Assembly: GCA_018398805.1 (NCBI GenBank)
Contig: JAGFBZ010000011.1
Coordinates: 992,001 to 1,056,000 of the forward strand
Origin: Hirundichthys speculiger
Lineage: Eukaryota; Chordata; Actinopteri; Beloniformes; Exocoetidae
Length of the DNA: 64,000 nt
Reading direction: 5' to 3'
Position numbers and translations under genes: made by a program. Positions 1 through 11,225 of the stretch are shown piece by piece. The notes beneath the pieces were generated by a model. It was not told the DNA's origin and did no database searches. It saw nothing but the letters and a program-made list of their open reading frames with translations. The first letter of the stretch is position 1. Each line of letters starts with the position of its first letter.

Positions 1-69
1 GAGAGTACACAAATGCTTGCCTTATGCAAAACAAATACATGTTTATTTATTGCTACAATGCCAAAAATT

Positions 70-75
<6 letters not shown>

Positions 76-112
<37 letters not shown>
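76..112. repeat. (TA)n microsatellite
   Basis: Uninterrupted AT dinucleotides with one phase slip near the end. Simple repeat; short ORFs across it have no meaning. Confidence 0.95.
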
Positions 113-168
113 CTCAATATTTTCTCTTATGTTCTTCATACAAAATATTTTCGCGGTTAGCTTCAAAC

Positions 169-188
169 GGGGGGGGGGGGGGGGGGGG
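169..188. repeat. poly-G tract
   Basis: Twenty consecutive G residues. It lies just before the homology to the hAT-like family begins. Runs like this are often mis-sized in assemblies. Confidence 0.9.
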
Positions 189-237
189 CTTTCTGCATCA
201 GCGCTCTAATTAGCCGACAAGTGATATTTCAGTAGTC

Positions 238-598
238 GGACTCCGGTGGTAACTAAATTCACATCGACAGCAAACACAAACAACATTTATCTTGTGGAGT
301 TAGCCATCAGGCAAGGTTTTGAAGCTGAACTTACCATTCAAAATAGTATCTTTTGTATCCACGGTTTGTTTACGTCTGTCTGTCTGCGGCATGGCCGTCG
401 ACGTCAGTGCATGGCTTCCTGTTTTGACAAACTACGGAGGGCTACAACTACGGCGGGGCCCGAGGCTCATTAAACCTACTCTCCTCTTTACTATTGTACA
501 TCAAACGGCCAGGCGCGTTAATCCGCGTTAAAAAAATTAGTTGCGTTAAAATTATTTTGCGTTAATCACGCGTTAACGCGTTAACTTTGACAGCCCTA
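238..598 (+). mobile_element. hAT-like non-autonomous element, 3' part (TAGGGCTGTCA family)
   Basis: The interval ends in TGACAGCCCTA, the complement of the terminus TAGGGCTGTCA seen at 5176 and 30319. From about 238 it matches the internal block of the other two copies (GGTAACT..ATTCACA, then TTACCATTCA). The last 90 bases are rich in GTTAA and GTTAAC motifs, as in the subterminal part of the other copies. The 5' terminus is not visible, so this is a truncated or rearranged copy. No transposase coding is seen. Confidence 0.6.
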
Positions 599-2229
599 AT
601 TTTAACAATTAGCCCATGTAAAGAATAGCCTACCACTACCCAAACATTTCTGAAAACACCACAAGGGCCTACCTTAGAATGAAGTCCTGACAGGGCGTCT
701 TTGATAGCAACACAGCAGCTGTCAGTCAAAGCACACAGGGCGCTCCACATATGTTTTGTAAGGAGAAATATCGGCCTGCATTCCAAAAGGAAATTGAATC
801 AAATGTCACACCGCAGTTTTCCCCTCTCTTTATGTTTCGTGGTGTAAGAGTTCGAGAAGAAGCAGTAATATGCCTAAAAGAATAAAAACGCACTTGGATA
901 TATCCGTTGTGAACCTGTTGACTTATCTCGCGAAACGCGTTGTTCTTGAAGGCTATAATGTTTGGGAGAGGCGGACCTGTCAGTGTGCATGAGGATTTGT
1001 TTTATCAGTAGCCTAAACAGAAGTTTATGAAATCAGAGATCATTGTGTAGTGTTTGCAATATTGTTATTCAATTACAGTATGTTACAGTTCTTCTTGTAA
1101 ATCTGTGTCATATCATATGGTTATTGATTAGACATATGTCATATTTTAGTGATTTATGTTTTTCATTTCCATTTACTTGGGAATATAAAGCCTATTTAAT
1201 GTGTTTACGTTATACACAAAAATGTAATTTGAATACAGTCATAAAAATATTTACCAGAGAGGTAAGGCAAGTTTATTACAGTAGCCTAATATAACATGTC
1301 ATACAAAAAAGTGCAACTCAGTGCGTTTGAGAAGAGGAGATATGCAAGTTATAAAAAATATTTGACTAACATCTTTTGTATTTCATAATTCAAACAGTAG
1401 GTTATATTTGTGCCAATTTTGCCTGAATAGACCTTAAGCAACAGAGGAAAGACCAGTGAATGCTAATCCTGTTGCAAGGGCCACGTCTCTTAATATGATT
1501 ACTTTTTGATAAAGTCTACTATGAATAAACAAATCTGATATTATATTCTGTTCACAGATGACCTAGACGGTACAGGGAGGGACGATAAAAAGATTGACTT
1601 AGACCCCTTTCTATCGCTATTACGGGTATGTCGTTTAATTTTGACACATTTTGAAGTACGCATTGGCAGTATTTGGGTCTAGACAAGACGCAACGTGTCT
1701 TATAAGAATAGAGCTTATTTCCCGGGTAGAATACCCAAAACCATAAGGGTCTGGGCTCAGCCCCCAATGTTCTAAGTCCCAAGAAACACCCCTGGACAGG
1801 GAGATCTCCAGTCATGTCCCAGTTATATGTTAAATGCAAATTATAGGCTGCATAGCACAAGAGTAACACCTACTGTTCTTTGTGAGCAAAGTTGGAAGTT
1901 GTTCCATGTCCATCTGTGATCCTTACCCACCATATTTTTTATATTGCAATTCTTTTTTTCCTAACTACTTTGAATCTTTTGTACCCAAACAAATTTATTC
2001 TTGGAAACATATTTGAGAGCTGCTGTTTTTCTCTGAAAGAACAAAATGTCATTCAGGTTCGTTTTGACTGGCTGTGCTGACAGCTCACACACATATACGT
2101 AAACAGCAGACAGTGAGAGAGAGGTGGTCTTCATTTGTTAAGTTTTGATGGGTGAAATCAATTAATTTCTCCACACTTTTAAATAACACACGTTTTAATC
2201 TGTGGGTTTGGGGTAAAATATCAAATTTT
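599..2229. other. intergenic, nothing recognised
   Basis: Short overlapping ORFs on both strands show no family motif. AT-rich, apparently single-copy sequence. Confidence 0.6.
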
Positions 2230-2380
2230 TTAAGTCAACACGCTTAAGTCTAGTGGAAAGGCACAAGTCATTGGTGTAAAAGTCCAAGTCAAGTTGCAAG
2301 TCTTTTTACATTTTCTCAAGTCAAGTCTGTCATTAAATTAAAATAATCATTTAATCTGTGACTTAAATCCACACCTCTGC
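2230..2380. repeat. degenerate AAGTC-rich interspersed repeat end
   Basis: Repeated CAAGTC motifs run into a final TCCACACCTCTG. This pattern is familiar to me from the end of a widespread vertebrate DNA-transposon family, probably hAT. Only one end is visible and no target duplication could be found. Confidence 0.4.
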
Positions 2381-3008
2381 AGATTTGTTTTATGAGTACA
2401 TGCAGTGCTTTTTCTGTCACACACACACAGTCACACACAGGTGAATGCGCTGGAGGCAACATTGGGTTCAGTTGCTCCAGTTACACTTTAAATAACTGTA
2501 GAAATTCATATATCAGTAATAGTTGGAAATAAATACAATACATGAGTAGAGCTTAGCACCAGAGAGCATTGTTTCAGGCAGCTCAATTGTATCAGATGTC
2601 TTAAATGTGAGTTTATTTTTTTGTTGTGTTTGAGTACAGGCTTCTTTTTCCAGGTGACCTCTGCCTGGACCTTTTACTTTTTCGGATCGAGCCATTGTTT
2701 TAATCAGAGAACATTTGACATAAGGGTAGGGTCATCACCATGGCCAACACACTGATGGATTTTTGGTTGACTGCACACAGCTTATTTGTGATGGCTGAAT
2801 ACACACACAATTCTTCCTCTGCAGGAGCTGAGAGCAGCATTGTTGGCATAGTTGTATTCACTTTGTAGGGCAAACTAGACTAGCATTGGGTCCAGAGGAA
2901 ATCATTACACTGGTCACATTGGTTGGTAGGCTGGAAAGAGAGCATCTGCATTTTGGGAATGGGTATTTATACCCATTCCATCGGTGTGTGTGTGTATATA
3001 TATATATA
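2381..3008. other. intergenic, ending in a (TG)n(TA)n microsatellite
   Basis: No gene seen. Positions 2983-3008 are TG then TA dinucleotides and supply the TA target used by the Tc1 element that follows. Confidence 0.6.
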
Positions 3009-4641
3009 CAGATCCTTTCCAAAAAATTAGAATATTGTGGAAAAGTTGTTTAATTTCCATAATTCCATTCAGAAAGTTAAACTTTCATATATTATAGATT
3101 CATGGCCCACAATTTAATCAATTTCAGGTATTTGTTTATTTTTTACATAATTTTGGCTTCCAGCTCATAGAACCCACAAAAACAGGATTTCAAAAAATTA
3201 GAATACTGTGAAGAAATCACCATTTATTTCTCAGTTTTTGCATATAAAATAAAGAAATCAATCAAAATATGGTACTTTCAAATATGATATATCAATCATC
3301 AATACTTGGTTGGGAATCCCTTTGCCTTAATCACTGCCTTGATGCAACGTGGCATTGAGGCAATCAGGCTGTGGCATTGCATAGGAGTTATGGAAGCCCA
3401 CATTTCTTGGATGCTTGCTGTCAGCTCTTCTTTGTTGTTGGGTCTGGTGCCCCTCATTTTCCTCTTGAGAATACCCCATAGATTCTCAATGGGGTTTAGG
3501 TCCGGCGAGTTGGCTGGCCAGTCAAGCACTGTGATTGGCATGAGCATCAAACCAGGTTTTGGTGCTTCTGGTAGTATGAGCAGGGGCCAGGTCCTGCTGG
3601 AAGATGAAATCTGCATCTCCATACAGATCCTCAGCAGAAGGAATCATGAAGTCCTCCAAAACATTCTGGTAGACTGTTGCAGTGACCTTGGATTTAAGAA
3701 AGCAGAGTTTACCAACACCTGCACTGGACATTGCACCCCAAATCATGACTGACTGTGGATATTTCACACTGGACCTCAAGCAGCTTGGGTTCTGTTCCTC
3801 ACCCGTCTTCCTCCAAACCCTTGGACCTTGATTCCCAAATGAAAGGCACACTTTACTTTCATCAGAAAAAAGGACCTTGGACCACTGGCCAACAGTCCAG
3901 TCCTTCTTCTCCTTGGCCCAGTTGAGCCGCTTCCTACGTTGGCTCTGTTTCAGAAGTAGCTTGACCCGAGGAACCCGACAGCTGTAGCCCATCTCCCGGA
4001 TTCGTCTGAGTGTGGTGGTTTTTGAAGCTATGACTCCTGCCTCAGTCCACTCTTTCTGGATCTCTGCCAGATTCTTGAATCATCTCTGTTTGAGAATCCG
4101 CTGAAGCCCATGGTCATCTCTTTTGCTAGTGCATCTTCTCCTGCCACATTTTTCCCTTCCACTAGACTTTCCATTGATATGCTTGGAACAGCACTCTGTA
4201 AACAGCCAGCCTCCTTAGCTATTTTTTGAGGTTTACCCATCCTATGGAGGGTATCAATGATGGTCTTCTGGGCAGTTGTCATGTCTGCAATCTTCCCCAT
4301 ATTGAACCGAACTGAGACATTTAAACCAAACCAAAGCAATTAAATAACACCTGGGGAAACCTGTGCAGGTGCTTTGAGTTTAGTAGATGATACTAAGTTT
4401 ACTCAGTTTAAAACATTCATGCCCTGATGATTTTTTCACAGTATTCTAATTTTTTGAAATCTGTTTTTGTGGGTTCTATGAGCTGGAAGTCAAAATTATG
4501 TAAAAAATAAACAAATAAATACCTGAAATTGATTAAATTGTGGGCCATGAATCTATAATATATGAAAGTTTAACTTTCTGAATGGAATTATGGAAATTAA
4601 ACAACTTTTCCACAATATTCTAATTTTTTGTAAAGGATCTG
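3009..4641 (-). mobile_element. Tc1-like transposon, full length, inactive
   Basis: Terminal inverted repeats of about 205 bp begin CAGATCCTTT at 3009 and end with the complement at 4641. Each contains an outer and an inner copy of the motif AAAAAATTAGAATA, the IR/DR arrangement of Sleeping Beauty-type Tc1 elements. The 5' flank is TA; the 3' flank reads TG, so one copy of the target duplication has probably mutated. The two repeats remain very similar, so the copy is not extremely old. The minus-strand transposase inside is broken. Confidence 0.93.
3299..4300 (-). pseudogene. Tc1 transposase, frameshifted
   Basis: Relic of a DDE transposase that would cut and paste its own element in the nucleus. 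The start MGKIADMT at 4300 opens a helix-turn-helix DNA-binding region (AQKTIIDTLH). The frame is then lost after about residue 50. A second frame (3992-3522) carries the first catalytic Asp in LFSDESK and the second in IFQQDLAPAHT. A third frame (3622-3299) carries the catalytic Glu in [11 protein letters not shown] and the terminal PTKY. At least three frame changes separate these blocks, so no functional protein is possible. All three catalytic residues survive, and total length fits the usual ~340 residues. It fills the space between the terminal repeats. Confidence 0.92.

Positions 4642-4646
<5 letters not shown>

Positions 4647-4709
<63 letters not shown>
4647..4709. repeat. (TA)n(CA)n microsatellite
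   Basis: Long TA run followed by five CA units, between two Tc1 elements. Confidence 0.95.
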
Positions 4710-4719
<10 letters not shown>

Positions 4720-5098
4720 CATATTGCCAAAAGTATTTGCTCACCCATCCAAATTATCAGAATCAGGTGTTCCAATCACTTCCATGGCCACAGGTGTATA
4801 AAATTAAGCACCTAGGCATGCAGACTGTTTCTGAAAACATCTGTGAAAGAATGGGTTGCTCTCAGAAGTATCTCAGTGGCCCCTTTCTTTTTCAACATGA
4901 CTGTGCACAAAGCACAAACCAGTGCATAAAACGAGGACTTTTCAGTAAACATCACAAATGTACTTCTGGAAGAATGGTCAAAAATCCCCATAAACACACT
5001 CGTAAACCTTGTGGACAGCCTTCCCAGAAGAGTTAAAGCTGTTCTAGCAGCAAACGGTGGACCAATGTCATACTGATAAGGAATGGGATGCAATATAG
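4710..5098 (+). mobile_element. internally deleted Tc1-like derivative
   Basis: It opens with ATATTGCCAAAAGTATT and AATCAGGTGTTCCAATCAC, a start I recognise from a common teleost Tc1 family. A block resembling the second catalytic region (TTTTTCAACATGACTGTGCA) lies close to that start, and a 3' block (ACCTTGTGGACAGCCTTCC) follows. Most of the transposase is therefore deleted. Non-autonomous; the far terminus is obscured by the TG/TA microsatellite. Confidence 0.7.
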
Positions 5099-5106
5099 CA
5101 ATATAG

Positions 5107-5110
5107 TGTA

Positions 5111-5171
<61 letters not shown>
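5107..5171. repeat. (TG)n(TA)n microsatellite
   Basis: Dinucleotide run immediately upstream of the second hAT-like copy. Confidence 0.95.
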
Positions 5172-5175
<4 letters not shown>

Positions 5176-6365
5176 TAGGGCTGTCAGTTGATTACATTTT
5201 TTAATCACACATTAATCACATTTTTTTAATGTTCTGTTTATCCATCCCTCCATCATCTATACCCATTTTGTCCTATACAGGGTCACGGGGATCTGCCTTT
5301 TTTTTTTTTTTTTTTAAGCCTTTAGTTTGAAAACCGGAAGTCCACCAATGCTGCCGTACTTTTTGGGGGCTTAATTCATCAGCTTCTTAGTGAATTTTGT
5401 CGGGGCTGCTGCTTGACTGCAGTAATTTGCTGACGGTCCCTAAACTCCACGGCAGCAGCGAGGTACTAAGAAGGAACATTCAGCGCTGTTCCTTAGAGTT
5501 TTAGCCACACTCACTGAGCTTAGAGGGTTGATGACACTTGTGAAATGTCTAGCATACTTACATCTACAAAACCTGGATGAAATCTGTGCTGTTTTCATGA
5601 CGCTATTAAAGTTTAAAGAGAAAAAAACAAGCAAATGTCGGATGTGAAACAAACTTTACCGTGCCCTGTGGTGGTAACTTAATTCACAGCGACAACAAAT
5701 ACAAATAACCTTTTTTCTTGTCAACACACCCATCTGGCAGCATCTTAAGGCTAAACTTGCCGTTCATATGACCCTTTATCTATCGCCATGTCTGTCCCAC
5801 AAGTTAACTGTAAATACACTTGGCCGAGGGTCATTGTTACAGAAACGTGTGTGCGTTAATAGTGTCATTAAACAGAATTTGGGGCGCCTGGGCACAACCC
5901 ACTGCACCACCTTCAACCCTCGACATAGACACTCAGATCCACCTCTGTTTCCCCTTCCCGTCTGACGAGCAGCCCAGGTGTGGCACTGCACACCTGTACC
6001 TAGTCAGTCATCAACACCACAGCCTTCAAAAACTCTGCATTCAACCAGACTCGTCGCCAGATCTTCCCATAGAAACGCCTGGCAAGTATAGTGGCTCTCC
6101 AACAAAGTCTTCTTTCTTAGCTCAGAAGAGTATTCTAGAGTTTAGTTGCTGTGTTGGTAACCAGCCTCTCTTCCTCCCTTCAGATCCCGTCATCTGCAGT
6201 GCCACCTCCTTGCCTTCACCATTCCTCCAACTGGACTGTTGGTTTTGGCTGCCGAACCTCAAGTCCACCTATTGCTTGCTATTGGGAAATTAAACTTCAG
6301 AACTCCCTTTCTGTCTCCTGTGTGGTTGCATTTGGGTTCAGAGAACAACTCAATTGTTAACAGAT
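5176..6365 (+). mobile_element. hAT-like non-autonomous element, copy 2, interrupted
   Basis: Starts TAGGGCTGTCA and then follows the complete copy at 30319 closely for about 650 bp: the CCATCATCTATACCC block, GTACTTTTTGGGGGC, the GGTAACT block and ACTTGGCCGAGGGTCAT. After about 5860 the match is lost, apparently because another element sits there. No 3' terminus TGACAGCCCTA is found, so the far boundary is approximate. A minus-strand ORF remnant at 5652-5440 corresponds to the one in the 30319 copy. Confidence 0.65.
5885..6345 (+). mobile_element. possible Ty3/Gypsy-type LTR inserted in the hAT-like copy
   Basis: This block is absent from the complete hAT-like copy at 30319. It contains CAGGTGTGGCACTGCACACC, an ATTAAAC motif near 6290 in the place of a polyadenylation signal, and the ending CTCCTGTG..TTGCATTTGGGTTC. 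This resembles the R-U5 end of teleost Gypsy LTRs as I know them. I could not confirm TG..CA boundaries or a target duplication. No gag or pol coding lies next to it, so it would be a solo LTR. Confidence 0.35.
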
Positions 6366-6430
6366 TAATCGCTTTGTATATGGAAAATCAAATAATGAAT
6401 TAAAAAGTAGAGTAAAGGTCACTTTTATTT

Positions 6431-6830
6431 AAAGGGGGAGTAGGTGTTGTTTGAAAAACGGTTCCAGCAATCCAACTCAAGTGAGATTTTGAAAATATAC
6501 ACTCCCTCCCTCCTCCCAAAGGCTCCGCCTCCTCCTCTTCAGCTCACCCCTCGAAACCACGCCTTCACATGATTCACGACTGCATGAACCATAGGGAGGG
6601 AGGGAGGGAGGGGTGATATTTGATGGACGTATTAGGCAGCCAATCAAAATAGTGATGATCACTTTTTTGATTGGTCAGAGTTTTTCTCTGATTATACCTT
6701 CTAGACTGGACCAAAATGTTTAGTTTTTTTTGCAAACATTTTATTTCAGTGGGTGCAATGGAAATGTGAAAAGGTTTTCAGGCAATATTGTAAAAAGTGT
6801 TGCAAAAAAACAACACCCACCCCACCTTTA
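6431..6830. mobile_element. MITE with AAAGGGGGAGTAGGTGTTGTTT-type inverted ends
   Basis: The left end AAAGGGGGAGTAGGTGTTG and the complement of the right end (AAAGGTGGGGTGGGTGTTG) form imperfect inverted repeats of about 22 bp. The flanks read TTT/AAA at both junctions, so the exact target duplication is ambiguous (TTAA or TTTAA). The internal CTCCGCC, ACCACGCC and CCAATCA motifs fit a common teleost element with CCCACCCCACCTTTA ends. About 400 bp, non-coding. Confidence 0.7.
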
Positions 6831-7191
6831 AATGTTCTGCTGCCATATGAACTAAAGTGCCATAACATTTGTTGTTGAAACTCTTTTAACATCAGCACTT
6901 GTCAGTAACACATATTTAGTGTAAATCTCATCTTAAAAAAATGTAAAATAAAGTAAAGCTTATTGCCACTGCCAGGGCATTAATGTCATCCTGTTTTTAT
7001 AGAAAATAAAAAAAAGTCTACAAACAAAATCCTAACAATCTAGAGGCCACAATCATAACATTAAAACAGGTCATTTCTGAGGTAACAGCAGAAAATTTTA
7101 ATGGGGAGTTCAACTTGGCAGTTCCCCTCTGGGAGAACTTTAAAATGAAAATATCCATGTTAAAGTTCTGTAACTTTATCAGTCTGTAATT
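6831..7191. other. intergenic, nothing recognised
   Basis: AT-rich sequence without ORF, repeat terminus or RNA-like fold visible by eye. Confidence 0.6.
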
Positions 7192-7405
7192 ATCTGTATA
7201 ATTTGTTTTTTTTTTCCATTTTCAATTTGTCATTTAAAATTTTAAAAAGTTACTTTTTATTTTTTCTGTTTTTTAATCTAACACAAAAACAAAAAATGCC
7301 TGTTTTTTTTTTTTTTTTATATATTTCAATTTTAGCAACGGGCCATGGGACTGAATTTGTTTTTAATATTTTATTGTCTGGTTTACGTGACCCAGAAATG
7401 GCTTT
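7192..7405 (+). repeat. interspersed repeat, half of the palindromic family at 60278
   Basis: It shares TCCATTTTCAATT, TTTTTTAATCTAACACAAA and GGACTGAATTTGTTTTTAAT with the copy at 60278-60552, in the same order. The inverted arm present there is missing here; instead a T-run and ATATATTT follow. The shared block ends with TTTACGTGACCC. Confidence 0.65.
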
Positions 7406-7689
7406 GTTTTATAATCAAGGAACAGACTTTCTGCTGTCATTACACATCTGTGCCACTAGATGGAGCCACACTGAAGTAACCAGCTAGAGAACAGCACGAC
7501 AGTGAACACATGGAGCAGATCTGATGATAAAATGGAGGAATGACGTGATCATCTTGAACAAAGTGGCTTGAGAGTTGTTGTTTTTTTTTTTTTTTTCAGA
7601 CAGAATTGTTAATATTGCTACCTGAAGTTGCTACCCGAACTGTAAAGTTCACAGATTTTTACCGCTCACCATGTCCGCATGTTTACCTG

Positions 7690-8179
7690 CCAACGTAAGC
7701 ATGGCGGAAAGTGGTGATAGCACGCAGGACATTTACCAACCCACTAAAAGGAAGAAATTTGAGGTCTGGGTGTAATTTTGTTTTTTTTTTAAGAATGCAG
7801 AGGGACAACTGGTGGAGGACAGTTATTCTGTCTGCAGAGTACTTGTTTGCATTTTATTGTAATTTGTACAAGTAACTATTTCTTTATTTGCACATTTATA
7901 CTTATTTAAGGTTTAGCTTGAAGTCCAAAGTTTATTTTATTTGTAGTTGCACTATAATTTTTGTTCCTGATAATTGTTCGCATATTTTGACCTACTATGG
8001 TTGTTACAATATTCATTTAAACTTTTAAATCATCATTTAAACAAGATTTTTTTTAATTTATTTATTGTGTGTCTTTTGGACATTTGTACAACAATTAAGA
8101 ATACTGTGATAATATCGTAAACTGATAATTTGGTCACTATATTTGAGATATTATATTTTCCATATCGTTACATTCCTTA
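7690..8179 (+). mobile_element. BED-finger hAT element, copy A (5' truncated)
   Basis: It has the same start region as the copies at 11217 (minus) and 36828 (plus): ATG at 7701 encoding MAESGDSTQDIYQPTKRKKF. It ends CCATATCGTTACATTCCTTA, a variant of the family terminus. After a stop following VWV, the same region still encodes KNAEGQLVED and SVCR. This fits the first half of a BED zinc finger, as found in hAT/ZBED transposases. A deletion then joins this to the 3' non-coding end. Copies B and C lack the NAEGQLVED segment, so this copy is informative about the ancestor. Confidence 0.75.
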
Positions 8180-9200
8180 TATCTGAAAAGCTGGATTTAT
8201 ATCAGCAGACCAGCAGCTTGAGTTTGAAAGTAGTGAACTCCTATTTTACCACACATTACTGTTCAAGTTTCATGAATATTTAAATGTGCCAACAAGCGTA
8301 CTGATGGTGACTAAGTCCTAAGGTTAAGAGTAGAATATTTCTGAAATATAATGGATAGAAACTGGAAACTCCTTAAAAATTAGAGACCTTAAAAAAAAGG
8401 GCAAAAATACAACTCAAGCTGAGACAATCGACTCTAGAAAATGGTGCAGTGGAATAAGAGAACCTGGAATTTGATACTGGAGCCCAGTGATACAGTACCT
8501 TTTCTTGATGCTTTGTCCTCTCAAAAGTTAAACTGACTGAAGGCGTAAGAATTTTCCAAGATCCTACCCTACCTCCATCTATCCACCCAACAAAACAAAA
8601 CTTCAAACAGAGAAACACTGACTTTATCCCCAACTGATTCCCCAGCCTCATGCACACCTGTGCAGCTGTACACAAACCACTGAGGTGTGTCTCTTTTCCC
8701 TGGCGTTTGTCAAGTCTAATTAAAGAGCAAGCTGCTCACTAGAGGGGTTGATGACACATAAGGGTGTTTAATTAATATTGGAAAGCAGTGACGCATGGTA
8801 GCGTCGCAGGATGAGCTGGGCTCCCGGAGCAACAGGGGAGGGAAGGAAAAAGAAGAGGAAGGCGAGTAAAAAGAGTCGTTGCAGGTTATCAAATGTATTT
8901 GCCACAGGATAGCATCAGCATTTATTTGAAGTTGAGTCTGACGAGCTGATGCAAACATTTCAATATTCGCTTTCCTTTTAGCTCTGGTTTGGTCTCAACC
9001 ATGTCCTGAGGGAAATACACTGAGCAGGATCACTCAGTTTGAAAACGGAAACAGCTAAGAGACCCTGAAAACCCTATAGTTGTTCTGTTTGGAATTTTGA
9101 CTCCTCCGTCATATTTTACTGGTTGGAATCAACAGTTTCAAAAAGGGCAGTGGAAATGAAAGTGAGAAAATCCAAGCACGGAGAGATAGACTGAAGGGAT

Positions 9201-9236
<36 letters not shown>

Positions 9237-9416
9237 CAAGGAAAGGATAAAGAAAGGGATCAAAGAAAAAGAATAGGAAGCATGTAAAATCACTCATGAC
9301 CAGCTGTGCAGCACAAAAGACTGCCATGGAAAATGAATTGTTCTGGAGGAAGCATTTTAATTTGCTTGCACACACTGCACAAAGCTACTGGGGAGTTGGA
9401 ACAGCTAAACAAGCTT

Positions 9417-9453
<37 letters not shown>

Positions 9454-10054
9454 CACATCCATGACTCACTGGGGCTTTTTGCAATATATTGCTATTGACC
9501 TTGTCAGGACCAGTGGTCCTATAGAGACCAAAACCTAGTCCTAATGAGGCAAAACATGATCTCTGAATCCCTGGTTAGAGTTAAGGATGAAGTGCAAAGA
9601 GGATTTAATTTAGACCTTAGCCTGGTTTTGTTGTCCTCAACGGGAAAGCTGTGAAGGTTTCGGTGTGTGGTGGACTCCGCATCTTCACAGCCCAAATCTA
9701 AAGAGGCTGACTGGTGGAACAAGCTAAAGCTTTACTCTCTAAACTGGAATTAAAATGAAAAAACCCTGACAGGCAAAACAAGAAAGGTTGGAAAAGTTCA
9801 TGAAGTCAAAGCAAATGAAACGACATCCAGCAGTTAGGAAACCCTAATTGCAAGAAACAGGATCAGGTAATGAGAGGCTGAGACAAGAATTAAGTAATGG
9901 GTGATTGAAAATATATGTCAAAAGACAACTTCAACAGGTAAGTGAATCCAGAAGAACAGGGATCGGGCTATGCAAGTGTCCTTAAAGTTGGGAAATTAAC
10001 CAGGCACCTTTTAATAGAGGACAAAAAGTTAGGCTTAGACAAAGGAAAAAAATA
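8180..10054. other. intergenic with two CA/TG microsatellites
   Basis: (GT)n at 9203-9234 and (TG)n at 9419-9450. Next to the second lies GTCAGGACCAGTGGTCC..GAGACC (about 9500-9600), a phrase common in a fish repeat that accompanies CA tracts. No gene recognised. Confidence 0.6.
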
Positions 10055-10062
10055 TTCAAGGG

Positions 10063-11217
10063 TAGGGATATAACGATATGGAAAATTTGATATATCGATT
10101 ATAGTGACCAAATTATCACGGTTTACGATATTATCGCGGTATTCTTAATTGCTGTACAAAGGTCCAAAAAAGACATACATTTAAATAATTTCGCAAAATC
10201 TTGTGATTTTCTTGTCATACTAAAACGTCAGAAACCAAAATCAAAATGAAACTTTTACATTAAAAGGGCAAACAACTGGCACAGAAAGAGGTTTTATTTT
10301 AAATAAACAAAATAAATAACAGGAACAAAGCTTATTTGTCTGGTGCAAATTTAAATAAACACTTTAACAACCATAGTAGGTCAAAATATGCAAGCAATTA
10401 TCAGGAACAAAAATTATAGTGCAAGTTCAAATGAAATAAACTTTGGACTTTAAGCTGAACCTTAAATAAGTATAAATGTACAAATGAAGAAACAGTTGTA
10501 TAGGAGCCAAAAATGTTATGAATTGTAGTTCACTCTGTGTGTCTGTGGGTGTCGCTGTGTTGTTACCTGAGGGTCAGGTATAAAGGTAGCTGCCTGTTAG
10601 CTGTTTGACCCGGAAAGGGAAAAAGGTTTTTGACCGCTGTGGCGCTAAATGCCGGCGTTATGGTTGTCAGATCAGTTAATGGAATAAATTAATATTTTAA
10701 CTGCATCAGAAGAACATCGTTCCGGTCAGTTTTCAATCAACACACGCAGCAGTAACATTTACAAAATGCGAGTTAGCGGAAGCGCATCAACCAGGTTACT
10801 CTTGGTCAAACATCTCAGTAGCTTGAAGCATTAGGTTTAGCTCCTTCAAGTTGCTTGTACAAATTACAATAAAATGTAAACAAGTGCTCTGCAGACAGGA
10901 TAACTGTCTGCAGACAAAAATATAACTGTCTGCAACAAAAATATGCCCAGATCTTGAATTTCGTCCTTTTAGTGGGTTGGTAAATGTCCTGCGTGCTATC
11001 ACCACTTTCCACCATGCTGACGTTACGATGCCGATGTTACAAGCTACATATTCACCCGAGACACAGTTGTGAGTCACTCGCAGACTTAAATGAGGCTGAT
11101 ATTACAAATACTGGTAATCGACCGCGATAATGAGATGAAGTCAAACATAAACGGTAATCGTTATCGTGTAAAATTTTACTGCGCTTTACCGTAATACCAG
11201 TAACCATCCCATCCCTA
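10063..11217 (-). mobile_element. BED-finger hAT element, copy B, with exact 8-bp target duplication
   Basis: Flanked by TTCAAGGG at 10055-10062 and 11218-11225, a perfect 8-bp target duplication as expected for hAT. On the minus strand it begins TAGGGATGGGATGG and ends with the complement of TAGGGATATAACGATATGG. The 1155 bp contain a short BED-type coding remnant and a long non-coding 3' part. The same 3' part appears at 36828-37732 and 7690-8179. There is no catalytic domain, so it moved using a transposase supplied elsewhere. Confidence 0.93.
10815..11015 (-). pseudogene. N-terminal BED-finger remnant of hAT transposase
   Basis: The ORF starts MVESGDSTQDIYQPTKR and continues KFKIWAYF, the W..Y/F aromatic pair that opens a BED zinc finger. 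The cysteine pair and histidines that should follow are not in place, because the sequence is internally duplicated (TGTCTGCAGACAG repeated) and deleted. Copy A at 7701 keeps the next segment (NAEGQLVED, SVCR). Only the DNA-binding start of a ~600-residue transposase remains; the RNase H-like and dimerisation domains are gone. Confidence 0.7.
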
Positions 11218-11225
11218 TTCAAGGG

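Noticed and set aside
13..213. Overlapping ORFs across the TA and G tracts
   Set aside because: Translations are simple-repeat Tyr/Ile and Gly runs; no coding value.
562..786. Minus-strand ORF of 74 codons
   Set aside because: Overlaps a transposon end and has no family motif.
3306..3752. Plus-strand ORF of 148 codons
   Set aside because: It is the antisense shadow of the Tc1 transposase on the minus strand.
4590..5036. Plus-strand ORF with long Tyr/Ile repeat
   Set aside because: Runs through a microsatellite and a deleted Tc1 element.
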